Below the pieces are notes generated by a model. It saw nothing but the letters and a program-made list of their open reading frames with translations. It was not told the DNA's origin and ran no database searches. From the NCBI GenBank assembly GCA_016936975.1, contig JAFGWU010000096.1:1-64000 (forward strand): 64,000 bases of DNA. Reading direction: 5' to 3'. Positions within the stretch are counted from its first letter, which is position 1. Each line of letters opens with the position of its first letter. The position numbers and the translations under genes were made by a program. The stretch comes from Bacteroidales bacterium. GTDB taxonomy: Bacteria > Bacteroidota > Bacteroidia > Bacteroidales > GCA-2748055. Below are positions 1-8,692 of the stretch, piece after piece.

Positions 1-78
1 ATTCAAAGCTTCTCTTAGTTCTTTCAACAGCCGGGCCGGAATAAAACAGTATCATTCTTAAACCAAAAAAGTAGAAAA

Positions 79-483
79 ATGGCAAAAATCGTTGAAATTG
101 AAGGTATCGGACCGGTATTGGCAAAAAAGCTAGCAAAAGCAGGAATTAAAACTGTAGAGGCCCTTTTAAAGGAGGGGGCGTCAAAAGCCGGCAGAAAAAA
201 ACTGGCCGAAGTTTCGGATATTTCCGAGGGGCAGATTCTTGAATTCGTTAACATGGCAGATCTGATGCGGATCAAAGGTGTCGGACCGGAATTTGCAGAA
301 CTGCTCGAGGCTGCCGGAGTTGATACCATCAAGGAACTGCGGACCAGAAATGCAGAAAATTTGCATCAAAAACTGGAAGAGGTCAATAAAGCCAAAAAAC
401 TCACCAGGCGGATTCCATCCCTGGACATGGTTAAGGAGTTTATCAAGCAGGCAAATGCAATAACTCCGTCTGTTACATATTAG
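79..483 (+). CDS. DUF4332 helix-hairpin-helix protein
   Basis: The 134-residue protein consists of two copies of a helix-hairpin-helix-like unit. The first contains IEGIGPVLAKKLAKAGI (residues 7-23) and the second IKGVGPEFAELLEAAGV (residues 64-80); each is followed by helices with KTVEALL or DTIKELR. This matches the DUF4332 family, whose repeats resemble the DNA-binding or dimerising HhH motifs of DNA repair proteins. It has no signal peptide or membrane segment, so it is probably cytoplasmic. The partner and substrate are unknown; DNA binding is an inference from the fold. The gene stands alone and is followed by a clear terminator. Confidence 0.85.
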   Translation: MAKIVEIEGIGPVLAKKLAKAGIKTVEALLKEGASKAGRKKLAEVSDISEGQILEFVNMADLMRIKGVGPEFAELLEAAGVDTIKELRTRNAENLHQKLEEVNKAKKLTRRIPSLDMVKEFIKQANAITPSVTY

Positions 484-580
484 ACAGCAGTGCATCTTTC
501 AGTCTGTTTTTAACCATTTTTCAGTAACCCTCGGGAAGGAGGGGGAAATGGTGAACAGCGGAGGAATCCAAAAAGAGTTC

Positions 581-618
581 GTCCCGGTGGATTTGTTTTA
601 TCTGCCGGGACTGTTTTT
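581..618 (+). terminator. Rho-independent terminator
   Basis: The arms GTCCCGG (581-587) and CCGGGAC (605-611) form a stem that can be extended by three pairs, two of them G-T. TGTTTTTT follows. It lies about 100 bases after the DUF4332 gene and before the CE2-like esterase, so it separates the two transcripts. Confidence 0.7.
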
Positions 619-663
619 TATGAGAATTTTATAATTCATTGCACCCGATATTGTCATAAAGGG

Positions 664-1779
664 ATGTCTGAAAAAAATCGATTGATTCCGGGAGTAGTGT
701 TATGCTGTCTTATGATTTGCACGGCTTCGTGTCTGCAGGTAAAACCCGCTCATGAACCCATGCACAATTATCGGGCTGATAACTCATTTATTCAGTACAT
801 GGGACGGGTTGATCTCTCTGACCTCTCCGGACCGGTTCTGTCCACGCCCGGTTCGGTGATTAATATCGCGTTCAGGGGTACTGGATGTGACCTGTTTATC
901 GATGATGAACACCGATGGGGTGTCAACCAGAACTACCTCCAACTGGTGGTTGATGATGAGTTATTCTTCCGGGTTCAGACCCGGGGACAGCGCGACACGA
1001 TCAGGGTGGTCAGGGACCTTCCCGCGGGAAAGCATACCCTCACCATCTGTAAAAACACGGAGTCGGGAATCGGAAACATTACCTTCCGCGGCCTGATGTG
1101 CAGGAAGTTGCTTCCATACCGGGATAAGACGATCAGGAGGATTGAATTTATTGGCAATTCAATTACCTGCGGGATGGGAGCAGACACATCGGGGATTCCA
1201 TGTGGGAAGGCAGAATGGTACGATCAACACAATGCCTATTTTTCTTATGGTCCTGTTACAGCGCGCCGGTTCAATGCCCGATGGCACCTCTCATCCAATT
1301 CGGGGATTGGACTGATTCACAGCTGCTGCGACAAAGGGTATGAGATGCCCGATGTCTATGAAACAATGAGCCTTGAACCGGGAGGCAAACCGTGGGATTT
1401 CAGCAGGTATGCCCCCGACCTGGTTACCATCTGCCTCGGGCAGAATGACGGTATCCAGGACCTCGACAGGATGGCGGAGGCATATATTGATTTCATTGAA
1501 ACATTGAGAGGGTATTATCCTTCTGCCGAGATCATCTGTCTTTCCAGCCCTATGGCCGACAGTGAGCTGAAGTCTTTCCAGGCGGATTATCTTACGGCGG
1601 TGGTGAATCGGATGCACCAGAAGGGGGACCTTCGAATCCGCAAATATATCTTTGAAAAAAGTTACAATAGTGGATGTGATGCCCATCCTGATCTTGCAGA
1701 ACACCTGGCGATTGCCGATGAACTGACAGCCTTTGTCAAACAAAATTTCGGATGGAAATATGAAATGCCTGAAAAATAG
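664..1779 (+). CDS. CE2-like SGNH acetyl esterase, lipoprotein
   Basis: A lipoprotein signal peptide ends at the lipobox TASC (residues 20-23). Residues about 40-150 form a beta-rich domain and residues 155-360 an SGNH hydrolase domain. This order is typical of carbohydrate esterase family 2, which removes acetyl groups from xylan and related polysaccharides. The visible catalytic elements are GNSIT (Ser166), the GQND block (Asn261), and DAHP (Asp339/His341). The stop codon overlaps the start of the GH-A glycoside hydrolase gene by 20 bases, so the two are probably one operon for deacetylation followed by backbone hydrolysis. The exact sugar substrate cannot be read from the sequence. No T9SS tail is present; surface or periplasmic lipid anchoring is expected. 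Confidence 0.8.
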   Translation: MSEKNRLIPGVVLCCLMICTASCLQVKPAHEPMHNYRADNSFIQYMGRVDLSDLSGPVLSTPGSVINIAFRGTGCDLFIDDEHRWGVNQNYLQLVVDDELFFRVQTRGQRDTIRVVRDLPAGKHTLTICKNTESGIGNITFRGLMCRKLLPYRDKTIRRIEFIGNSITCGMGADTSGIPCGKAEWYDQHNAYFSYGPVTARRFNARWHLSSNSGIGLIHSCCDKGYEMPDVYETMSLEPGGKPWDFSRYAPDLVTICLGQNDGIQDLDRMAEAYIDFIETLRGYYPSAEIICLSSPMADSELKSFQADYLTAVVNRMHQKGDLRIRKYIFEKSYNSGCDAHPDLAEHLAIADELTAFVKQNFGWKYEMPEK

Positions 1780-4700
1780 TCTTCTCCAGTTTGCACTCCT
1801 CATGGGTGCGGTTTTTACAGGAGCAAACGGACAGGTGATTGCAGACTTCGAAACCCCTTCAAGCGCGCCACCACTCTATTCGGATATTGTTGCAAAGGTG
1901 GTAGAGAATCCGGATAAAACGGGCATTAATCCAAGCGACAGTGTGGGTTATTATCTTAAGCAGGAGGGAAACTGGCACTGGGTAAAGCTTGACTTCCCCG
2001 ACACCATGAAGTTCCGTTACAACAACCGGCTCTCCTTCAAGCTCCGGACAAGTGTACAGGGGCGGATTTATGCCAAATTTTACCTGGGCAGTGAGACGGT
2101 TATTGAAAACTGGTGCCCCGACTGGAACTTCAGGCCATTACCATTCACCTGGACGGAGTGTTCCATGGACATAACGGGTGCCATGGGCAAACAGTTTACC
2201 CAGCTTCACCTGGCGGCCTGTGTGGATAATTCATTTGAGGCGGAAGTATGGTTCGACGATGTGAAGCTTTCCAATCCCAATGCAGGGGACGGGACACCCA
2301 TTCCGCTCTTCAAGGCTAATCCGTTGAGGACGATACCTGGAGAAGAAACCATTTTTGATGCCTCCGCTTCCTATGATTACGATGGAGATATTGTGGATTA
2401 CCGGTGGGATTTTGGAGACGGGACCAGGGGATCCGGGATGGTAACCGGCCATGTGTACACCGTCGACAGTGTCTACCTGGTGGGTCTGATCATTACCGAC
2501 AACGACGGGAAATCCGACTCTGCGGCAATGCATTTGTTTGTTGTTCCGCCCGACGGCACACCTTCTGCGCCGCTTTTTACCACACCGGGTCCGGCTACCA
2601 ACGAAAAGGTTGAAGCGATTTTTCACCTGGCCGGAAATTATTCCAACAATTATGATCCCGGCGAGGTGATGATCAATGCGGCCATCACCTGCCCTGACGG
2701 AAGTGTGTACGAAATACCCTGTTTTTATTATGAGGAGGTTGATTATACCGGGGATGAATGGGTTCTGACCGGAGACCTGCAATGCTGGATGCTCCGGACC
2801 TCTTCCTCTCAGGCAGGGATGCACTCCCTCCGGCTCGCCCTTACTGATTCGGCAGGTACCAGGGAAACCCGTGATTTCCGGTTCGAAGTTTTTCCGGGCA
2901 CCGCCAGGGGCGTAATCAGGCGGGACACAGCAAATGGCCAGTATTATCGTCATTCCACGGGGGAACCCTTCTTTCCCCTCGGGATCAATATCGGATGGGA
3001 TGATACAGGGGATTATACGCAGATCATCTCCAATCTTTCGGATGCCGGTGCCAATATTTTCCGGTACTGGCATGCAGCATTTAACCGGCAGGCTTTGGAG
3101 TGGAGCGATAATTACTTTTATGACGGGCTCGGCCAATACAGTCAGAAAGCTGCAGCCATGAGCGATTCCCTTCTGGATCTGTGTGATAAAAAGGAGATGA
3201 CCATGCAGCTGGTGATTTTTCAGCACGGGATGTTTTCGGAGAATGTGGACTCTAACTGGGATTCGAATCCTTACAATTCGGCGAACGGGGGATTTATTGA
3301 CCGGGCAGAGGCGTTTTTTTATAATGAGGCATGTAAAATCCATGCCAGAAAATTGCTCCGGTACCTGGTGGCTCGCTACGCCTATTCGAGGAACCTGTTT
3401 GCCTGGGAGTTCTTCAACGAGGTTCAGTTTACCGGTTATCATAACCAGCAATCTGAAGCCTGGTGGCCGGGCGTTGTGGGCTGGCACGGTGAGATGAGCC
3501 GGTACATCGCATCCATTGATCCGTTCGACCACATCCAAACCACCAGTGCGGCCACCGGACAGCTTGCATCGCTCGACACGATTGAAGCATTGGATAATCT
3601 TCAGTACCACATTTATGAAAATGAGGGCACGCTTCTGCAGTCACAGGCCGCTCTCGACAGCCGGTTCACGAATGAACTGTGCCATACTTCGGTGATCAAT
3701 GGAGAATACGGAACGGATATCAATGCCGATATGCCCTTCGATTTACAGAGAAATGAGATTTGGAGCAGTATTATGACCACGGTGCCACGGTATATGTGGA
3801 TCTGGGACCATTACCTCCAGAGCTCCTGGGCAGAACTGTTCAGGATGCCGTCGGAGTATCTATCCGGGGAAGATATGGCCACCCGGACCGGATTGCATTC
3901 CACTAATCCCGTTCCGGTCCATCCTTCCCTGTCCCTCAGTTCGTGCGGTCTCTCCTCCGATTCGGCATTCTTCGGTTACGTTTATGATCCTGCCGGAGGA
4001 AATGATATTTCAGGGACCACCCTGGAGATGGAAGGTTTTCCGGTAGCCAACTACAGCGTGACATATTTCTTCCCTTTATCCGGTGAGGTGCTACAGATTG
4101 ACAGCATTCCGGTCATTTATGGAAGTTTGACACTGGAGGTTCCGGCTTTTTCAAAAGCGTTCGCCTATAAGGTAAGGATTCATTCACCCTATACCCTCCC
4201 GCTCTCCAATCCAGGCAATGACACCATTATTTCAATTGGCAATCCGGTCAGGCTGTCAGGCAGTCTGAGCCGCTCCCCGGGCTCCGGTACGCTTACTTAT
4301 CTCTGGAAACTGATTGAAAAACCGCTGGCCAGTATTCTGGAACTGACAGGCACCACCGGGATGGAGATTGAGTTCACGCCCGATAAGGCCGGGTTGTACC
4401 AGTTAAGCCTGGAGGTCAATGACGGAACCTATACCAGCGAACCGGGTTTTGTAACCGTTACGGTATCCACCCCTCCGGTGGCCATTGCAGGAAGAGATAC
4501 CTCCGTTTCCATTACGGAGAATTACCTGCGGATAGACGGATCAGCCAGCTATGATCCGGACGGGGAGGCGATCAGCTATTTTTGGCAACTGCTGTCGTGG
4601 CCGGAGGAAAGTGCGGGAATAATTTATGCAGGGGATACCCGGGAAGTCATCCTGAAGGTCGATGCTGAGGGAGATTTTGTTCTCTCCCTCACTGTGCATG

Positions 4701-5035
4701 ATCAAATTTCCTCCAGCAGTCCGGATACGGTTGTGGCAACGGTTACAGGTACAGGACCATTATCCTGTGTTCCGCAGCATGAACAGAAATTCCATCTCTA
4801 TCCGAATCCGGCATCCGGCTGTTTTATGGTCGTTGCGCAGGAAAATGAGGTGATCCGTTCCGTGGAGATTTTTAACACGGAAGGAAAAAGGCTGAGGGTG
4901 ATTCATTGCGGAATGGATAAAGACGGATGGCCGTCGGTTACAGTGAAAAAATTGGAGCAATACTCAGGACAGGTTCTGGTAAAGGTTAAGGGAAGAAGAT
5001 CAATGGATTGTTTCAGCGTAATCCTCATCAGATAG
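1760..5035 (+). CDS. Clan GH-A glycoside hydrolase with PKD-like domains and T9SS tail
   Basis: The chosen start, ATG at 1760, gives the signal peptide MKCLKNSLLQFALLMGAVF; an earlier in-frame ATG at 1733 would only add a hydrophilic extension. In order the protein has a CBM-like beta domain (about 20-177), a PKD domain with DYRWDFGDG (about 180-265), a DUF5060-like domain (about 283-380), a (beta/alpha)8 catalytic region, two PKD/K319L-like domains (about 805-1000) and a T9SS type A sorting domain beginning FHLYPNPASG. The likely acid/base is Glu554 in WEFFNEV and the nucleophile Glu649 in INGEYG, as expected for GH5-like clan GH-A enzymes. Specificity (mannan, glucan or other) is not determinable. 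It is co-transcribed with the upstream esterase and should be released to the cell surface by T9SS. Confidence 0.82.
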   Translation: MKCLKNSLLQFALLMGAVFTGANGQVIADFETPSSAPPLYSDIVAKVVENPDKTGINPSDSVGYYLKQEGNWHWVKLDFPDTMKFRYNNRLSFKLRTSVQGRIYAKFYLGSETVIENWCPDWNFRPLPFTWTECSMDITGAMGKQFTQLHLAACVDNSFEAEVWFDDVKLSNPNAGDGTPIPLFKANPLRTIPGEETIFDASASYDYDGDIVDYRWDFGDGTRGSGMVTGHVYTVDSVYLVGLIITDNDGKSDSAAMHLFVVPPDGTPSAPLFTTPGPATNEKVEAIFHLAGNYSNNYDPGEVMINAAITCPDGSVYEIPCFYYEEVDYTGDEWVLTGDLQCWMLRTSSSQAGMHSLRLALTDSAGTRETRDFRFEVFPGTARGVIRRDTANGQYYRHSTGEPFFPLGINIGWDDTGDYTQIISNLSDAGANIFRYWHAAFNRQALEWSDNYFYDGLGQYSQKAAAMSDSLLDLCDKKEMTMQLVIFQHGMFSENVDSNWDSNPYNSANGGFIDRAEAFFYNEACKIHARKLLRYLVARYAYSRNLFAWEFFNEVQFTGYHNQQSEAWWPGVVGWHGEMSRYIASIDPFDHIQTTSAATGQLASLDTIEALDNLQYHIYENEGTLLQSQAALDSRFTNELCHTSVINGEYGTDINADMPFDLQRNEIWSSIMTTVPRYMWIWDHYLQSSWAELFRMPSEYLSGEDMATRTGLHSTNPVPVHPSLSLSSCGLSSDSAFFGYVYDPAGGNDISGTTLEMEGFPVANYSVTYFFPLSGEVLQIDSIPVIYGSLTLEVPAFSKAFAYKVRIHSPYTLPLSNPGNDTIISIGNPVRLSGSLSRSPGSGTLTYLWKLIEKPLASILELTGTTGMEIEFTPDKAGLYQLSLEVNDGTYTSEPGFVTVTVSTPPVAIAGRDTSVSITENYLRIDGSASYDPDGEAISYFWQLLSWPEESAGIIYAGDTREVILKVDAEGDFVLSLTVHDQISSSSPDTVVATVTGTGPLSCVPQHEQKFHLYPNPASGCFMVVAQENEVIRSVEIFNTEGKRLRVIHCGMDKDGWPSVTVKKLEQYSGQVLVKVKGRRSMDCFSVILIR

Positions 5036-5260
5036 AGCGGTGTTTCTCCCTCACGGTGGATGTGATTGATATTGATAATTATCAGGAAAAAAGAGAAAAA
5101 TAAATAATACCTTTACAGGGATTTATTATTTCCGCCTCCGGATTTTAAACCTTCGTTATTTTATAGAGATTTTACACCGGTCACGGATTCGTGAAAAACT
5201 TAATAATTTTTTCTGATCAGTTCCAGAATGTTTCTTTATTAACTTAATATATTCGATATT

Positions 5261-6622
5261 ATGAAAGCTTATGATGTTATTATTATTGGAGGCGGTCCTG
5301 CAGCCATCGTAACGGGCATCACCGTCAGGAAATTTTTCCGGGATAAATCGGTCTTGATGATAAAGGAAGAATCCGACGGCCTTGTTCCCTGCGGAATACC
5401 TTATATTTTTCATCACCTGGACAATGATGCGGCAAAGAACAAAATGGGCCCCAAACCTTTTATCGACCTGGGGGGTGAAGTGATTGTCGATACCGCGGTT
5501 AAGGTCGATAAAATCAAAAAGGAGGTTCATGTAGAATCCGGAGAAGTTTATAAATATGATAAATTGGTATTTGCTACCGGTTCGCTTCCCATTGTGCCCG
5601 ATTTCATACCGGGGAACAACCTGGAAAATGTCTTTTACATCAGGAAAAGCTACCCCTATATCTACGACCTTGCCCTGAGTGTAAAAGGATTCAAAAATAT
5701 GGTCATTGTAGGCGGGGGATTTATTGGAGCTGAGGTTGCCGAGCAGTTGGCGGCGTCAAAAATAAATGTGACCCTTATTGAAAGCGAAAAATTCTGTTTT
5801 TCAAAAGCTTTCTCCCCTGAATTAAGCAGTATTGCCACGGAAGCGATGAAGGGTGCAAAGGTCAACGTGATGACCTCAACCCTGGTGAAAGAAATCCTTG
5901 GAGAAAACAATAAAGTGAAGAGCGTATTGCTTTCAGATGGCACAAAAATAGATACCGATGCCGTGATCCTGGCCATTGGTTACAGGGCCAATACCCGGCT
6001 GGCCAAAGAGGCCGGCCTGGAACTGAACAGGTATGGGGATATCCATGTGGATAATTACGGAAGGACGACTATGCCGGATATCAGCGCATGCGGTGACTGT
6101 GCACAGGATTTCGGATTTCTGACCGGACGGAGCGATGTGGTGAAACTGGCCTCAACGGCTACCGCCCAGGCCCGCACCCTGGGACATAATCTTTTTGGAA
6201 TCAGAATTAAAAAATGCTGTGCCGGTACACTCGGTGTCTTTTCAACGGAAATAAACGGACTGGCCATGGCTGCGGCAGGAGCCAATGAAACAAGTGCACA
6301 ACAGGCAGGGGTTGATATTATTTCCGCTGAATTTACTTCTCCCGACCGGCACCCGGGATGCCTTCCCGGAGTGTCAAACCTGACGGTTAAGTTGTATGCA
6401 TCACCCGTGGATGGAATCCTCTTCGGAGGAGAAGCCTGGGGAGGGACCTCCGTAGGAGAGATCATTAATATTATCAGCCTGGCGATTCAAAAATCCATTA
6501 CGGTCTATGAACTGATCTCTTACCAGGTCGGAACACACCCGCTGTTGACTTCCTCTCCTGTGAACAATCCCATTATCAGGACTGCCGAAGAGATCGTCTA
6601 TAAAATATCCTACAGCAAATAA
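5261..6622 (+). CDS. FAD/NAD(P)-dependent disulfide oxidoreductase, CoA-disulfide reductase/NADH oxidase type
   Basis: The 453-residue flavoprotein has an N-terminal FAD dinucleotide motif (IIIGGGPAAIVTG), a central NAD(P) motif (VIVGGGFIGAEVAEQLAAS), a second FAD motif (ISACGDCAQ) and a C-terminal dimerisation domain. A single redox cysteine, Cys44 in LVPCGIPY, is at the position used by CoA-disulfide reductases and NADH oxidases/peroxidases; the CxxxxC pair of glutathione reductases is absent. It lacks the C-terminal rhodanese domain of some relatives. A cytoplasmic role in thiol or peroxide/oxygen handling is the family expectation. It stands alone, with a strong terminator just downstream. 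The electron acceptor is unknown. Confidence 0.85.
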   Translation: MKAYDVIIIGGGPAAIVTGITVRKFFRDKSVLMIKEESDGLVPCGIPYIFHHLDNDAAKNKMGPKPFIDLGGEVIVDTAVKVDKIKKEVHVESGEVYKYDKLVFATGSLPIVPDFIPGNNLENVFYIRKSYPYIYDLALSVKGFKNMVIVGGGFIGAEVAEQLAASKINVTLIESEKFCFSKAFSPELSSIATEAMKGAKVNVMTSTLVKEILGENNKVKSVLLSDGTKIDTDAVILAIGYRANTRLAKEAGLELNRYGDIHVDNYGRTTMPDISACGDCAQDFGFLTGRSDVVKLASTATAQARTLGHNLFGIRIKKCCAGTLGVFSTEINGLAMAAAGANETSAQQAGVDIISAEFTSPDRHPGCLPGVSNLTVKLYASPVDGILFGGEAWGGTSVGEIINIISLAIQKSITVYELISYQVGTHPLLTSSPVNNPIIRTAEEIVYKISYSK

Positions 6623-6654
6623 TTTTCTGAATCACGTTTCAACTGTGTGATTAT

Positions 6655-6691
6655 AACACCAGGATCCGCCACGGCGGATCCTGGTGTTTTT
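6655..6691 (+). terminator. Strong Rho-independent terminator
   Basis: Perfect 16-base arms (6655-6670 and 6673-6688, core CACCAGGATCCGCC) are followed by TTTTT. The hairpin starts 33 bases after the oxidoreductase stop codon and faces the convergent lipoprotein gene. The T-run is on the + side only, so it mainly ends the oxidoreductase transcript. Confidence 0.85.
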
Positions 6692-6832
6692 CGTGTCAGA
6701 CATACCGGAGGTATTTTACATCCCATCCCTGCCAGGGCGGACAGGACACCTGCTCCTGCCATTGACAGGTTGCCTGCCGGGACCCATTCCGGGAGGAGGG
6801 ACAGAAACAGCAGGCTGAATTTCACTCAATGG

Positions 6833-7255
6833 TCAACGGATCCAGGTAGTCGTTATCGAATAGACTACCTGTCCGTCAGAAAAAGTTTCAATATATACGA
6901 GCTTATCCCTGGTAAGCACGTCGATATTCCCCGTTGACGGTGGCTCATCATCCGGATCCATAATCAGTTGATCGTCACCAACGAGCGACCATGTTCCCGT
7001 GGTGGGGTCTTCGAGCAGGGGAGAGGTTATCAAATAATTCCCGCCCTCCTGGAATTCCAGCGTAGCATCCGTTAACAAAGCTTTGGCAAAAGCGATTAAG
7101 GTGATTATGGTTTGATCCTCGCTGTCGGTGGTCAGGTCCTCGAAGGTCCATATCCCGTCTGTGAGCAGGGTGGCATTGTCAACTTCACAACCGGCAGGAA
7201 TAATCAGCAGGGATAAGGTCAGCAGTAACCCGGTAAAAAAGCGGTTGGTTTTCAT
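6833..7255 (-). CDS. Lipocalin-like lipoprotein
   Basis: The 140-residue protein has a lipoprotein signal with lipobox PAGC (Cys23). The rest is a small beta-rich domain with LTDGIWTFEDLTT, LEFQEGGNYLI and GTWSLVGDDQLIM. Alternating strand-and-turn patterns of the form GxWxxxxxG...TGTW are typical of the small lipocalin-like lipoproteins common in Bacteroidota. The ligand is unknown. Sequence shows the family resemblance only. It lies upstream, on the same strand, of nothing obviously related: the serpin gene precedes it by about 100 bases and may be co-transcribed. Confidence 0.65.
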   Translation of the reverse strand: MKTNRFFTGLLLTLSLLIIPAGCEVDNATLLTDGIWTFEDLTTDSEDQTIITLIAFAKALLTDATLEFQEGGNYLITSPLLEDPTTGTWSLVGDDQLIMDPDDEPPSTGNIDVLTRDKLVYIETFSDGQVVYSITTTWIR

Positions 7256-7330
7256 GATAATGGGTATTGGTTTTAGTCAACATAAAAATAGGGAAATATT
7301 TGTTTCATCCCAGGCAGAACATATTAACAG

Positions 7331-7358
7331 CCTTAAACCTTGAATCTTAAACCTTTAC
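7331..7358. repeat. Heptamer array, CCTTAAA type
   Basis: Four 7-base units follow each other: CCTTAAA, CCTTGAA, TCTTAAA, CCTTTAC. The array overlaps the TAA stop codon of the serpin gene (7355-7357). It belongs with the other heptamer arrays of this window. Confidence 0.6.
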
Positions 7359-8593
7359 TCATACTCCGGTTTCCCGACCTTACCCATGAACAGTATGGCC
7401 CCTGTGGAGTTCTCCTTGATAACATAGAGAAATGGCCTGTCGGCTCTGAATATTATAGGATCCGGATCAAGGGAGGAGGTTTCCCTCAATTCCACGATGG
7501 TGGCTGCCGCGGCTTCAGTACCTTCCTCCTGCACATCGATAAAAGTCTGATGAATAACCCGCGAAATGAATAACCCGCCATACCCGTTAATTTTCGAAAA
7601 ATCGGCCCCTTCCGAGAAAGCAATGCCGAGTCCCAGGTTGATAAGGGGGACGTTCAGCAGATCTTTGAACTTGTAAGTGAATTTGGGCAGTTCAACCTGC
7701 ACCTTCATGGGGGCGGAGGGCTCAAACCAGGCGGTCCAGTGTGTCACATCCATTTTCCTGACAAGCGAATCGACCGGCAGATCTTCCGCGGGAAGAAGAA
7801 CCACCATACTGAATGTGCTGTCGCCGTATGGTAATTCAACGGCTTTAAAATCGTCATTGGAGGTATAGTTAAATCCGCCGCTCACTTTCATGAAGTCCGT
7901 TCTGTGCGTGGAACCGTTCTTAAGGAAGAAGTTCCCCATATGGGTGTCGTCCTTATCGAATTCATATTTCCATTTTGCATTGAAATAGATGGCATTGATC
8001 AGGTACATGACGGCATCGGGGGGAATATAATCGAGCATGTCCTGGATTTTATCATTGGTTTTGTCTTCGATCCAGTCATTAATTATTTTTACCGCATTCG
8101 GATCGGAGAAATCCAGTTCGTTGATTCCGGCATCGAAATAGGTTTGGTTTATGGATATAAATGAATCAAGTACCGTGTAACCCTCCCTGTACCAGATGCT
8201 GTTGGCGATGGAGAATTCAACCCGGTCATCAAGGTGAATCAGCTGATTCATCAGGTCCTTATAACTTTCGTTCACCTCCGGGGCAGTGAGCTCCCCGAAG
8301 TGAAGTACATCATAAAAGGCGTCCAGTGTTTCTCCAACAGCCCCGTTGAAAGTCATTCCCAGGGCATACGACACGCTGAGAGGTGAGATCATGATATTGG
8401 TTTCTTCACTCATGGAGCAAACCTCACTGAAGAGTTCGAAGGCGAATTGCTGGTCGGCCTCAATAATTTCAGCAGCTTTTTTGTTGAGAACGATCTCTTT
8501 TGGTTCCCCGGAGGAAGGATTGAACTCTTCACAGGAGGGCATAAAGGTGACTACCGGAAGTATCAATGCGGAAAGAAAAAAATATCGGTTCAT
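7355..8593 (-). CDS. Serpin-family serine/cysteine protease inhibitor, lipoprotein
   Basis: A lipoprotein signal peptide ends at MPSC (Cys21). The remaining sequence is a full-length serpin: QFAFELFSEV at helix A, MISPLSVSYALGMTFNGAVG, NSIWYREGY, YLINAIYFNAKWKYEF (breach/shutter region) and the C-terminal DRPFLYVIKENSTGAILFMGKV. The hinge of the reactive-centre loop, EEGTEAAAAT (residues 356-365), has the small residues needed for loop insertion, so it should be inhibitory. By counting from the hinge the P1 residue would be Thr within LRETS; the register is uncertain. It is probably tethered to the envelope to inhibit host, predator or own proteases. The target is unknown. Confidence 0.9.
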   Translation of the reverse strand: MNRYFFLSALILPVVTFMPSCEEFNPSSGEPKEIVLNKKAAEIIEADQQFAFELFSEVCSMSEETNIMISPLSVSYALGMTFNGAVGETLDAFYDVLHFGELTAPEVNESYKDLMNQLIHLDDRVEFSIANSIWYREGYTVLDSFISINQTYFDAGINELDFSDPNAVKIINDWIEDKTNDKIQDMLDYIPPDAVMYLINAIYFNAKWKYEFDKDDTHMGNFFLKNGSTHRTDFMKVSGGFNYTSNDDFKAVELPYGDSTFSMVVLLPAEDLPVDSLVRKMDVTHWTAWFEPSAPMKVQVELPKFTYKFKDLLNVPLINLGLGIAFSEGADFSKINGYGGLFISRVIHQTFIDVQEEGTEAAAATIVELRETSSLDPDPIIFRADRPFLYVIKENSTGAILFMGKVGKPEYE

Positions 8594-8692
8594 AATGTAT
8601 TCATTTATGTTTTATATAAGACGCCCATTGTCCCCTTCCGGTTGCGTGACAGGCAGACTATAACCTTTTTTCGTTCAGTCAGGTCCGGGAGG

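Noticed and set aside
2231-3610. Long antisense open frame opposite the GH-A gene
   Set aside because: It lies entirely opposite a gene with clear domains, has no recognisable motif or start context, and is rich in Arg, Gly, Ile and Pro as expected from reading GC-rich codons backwards.
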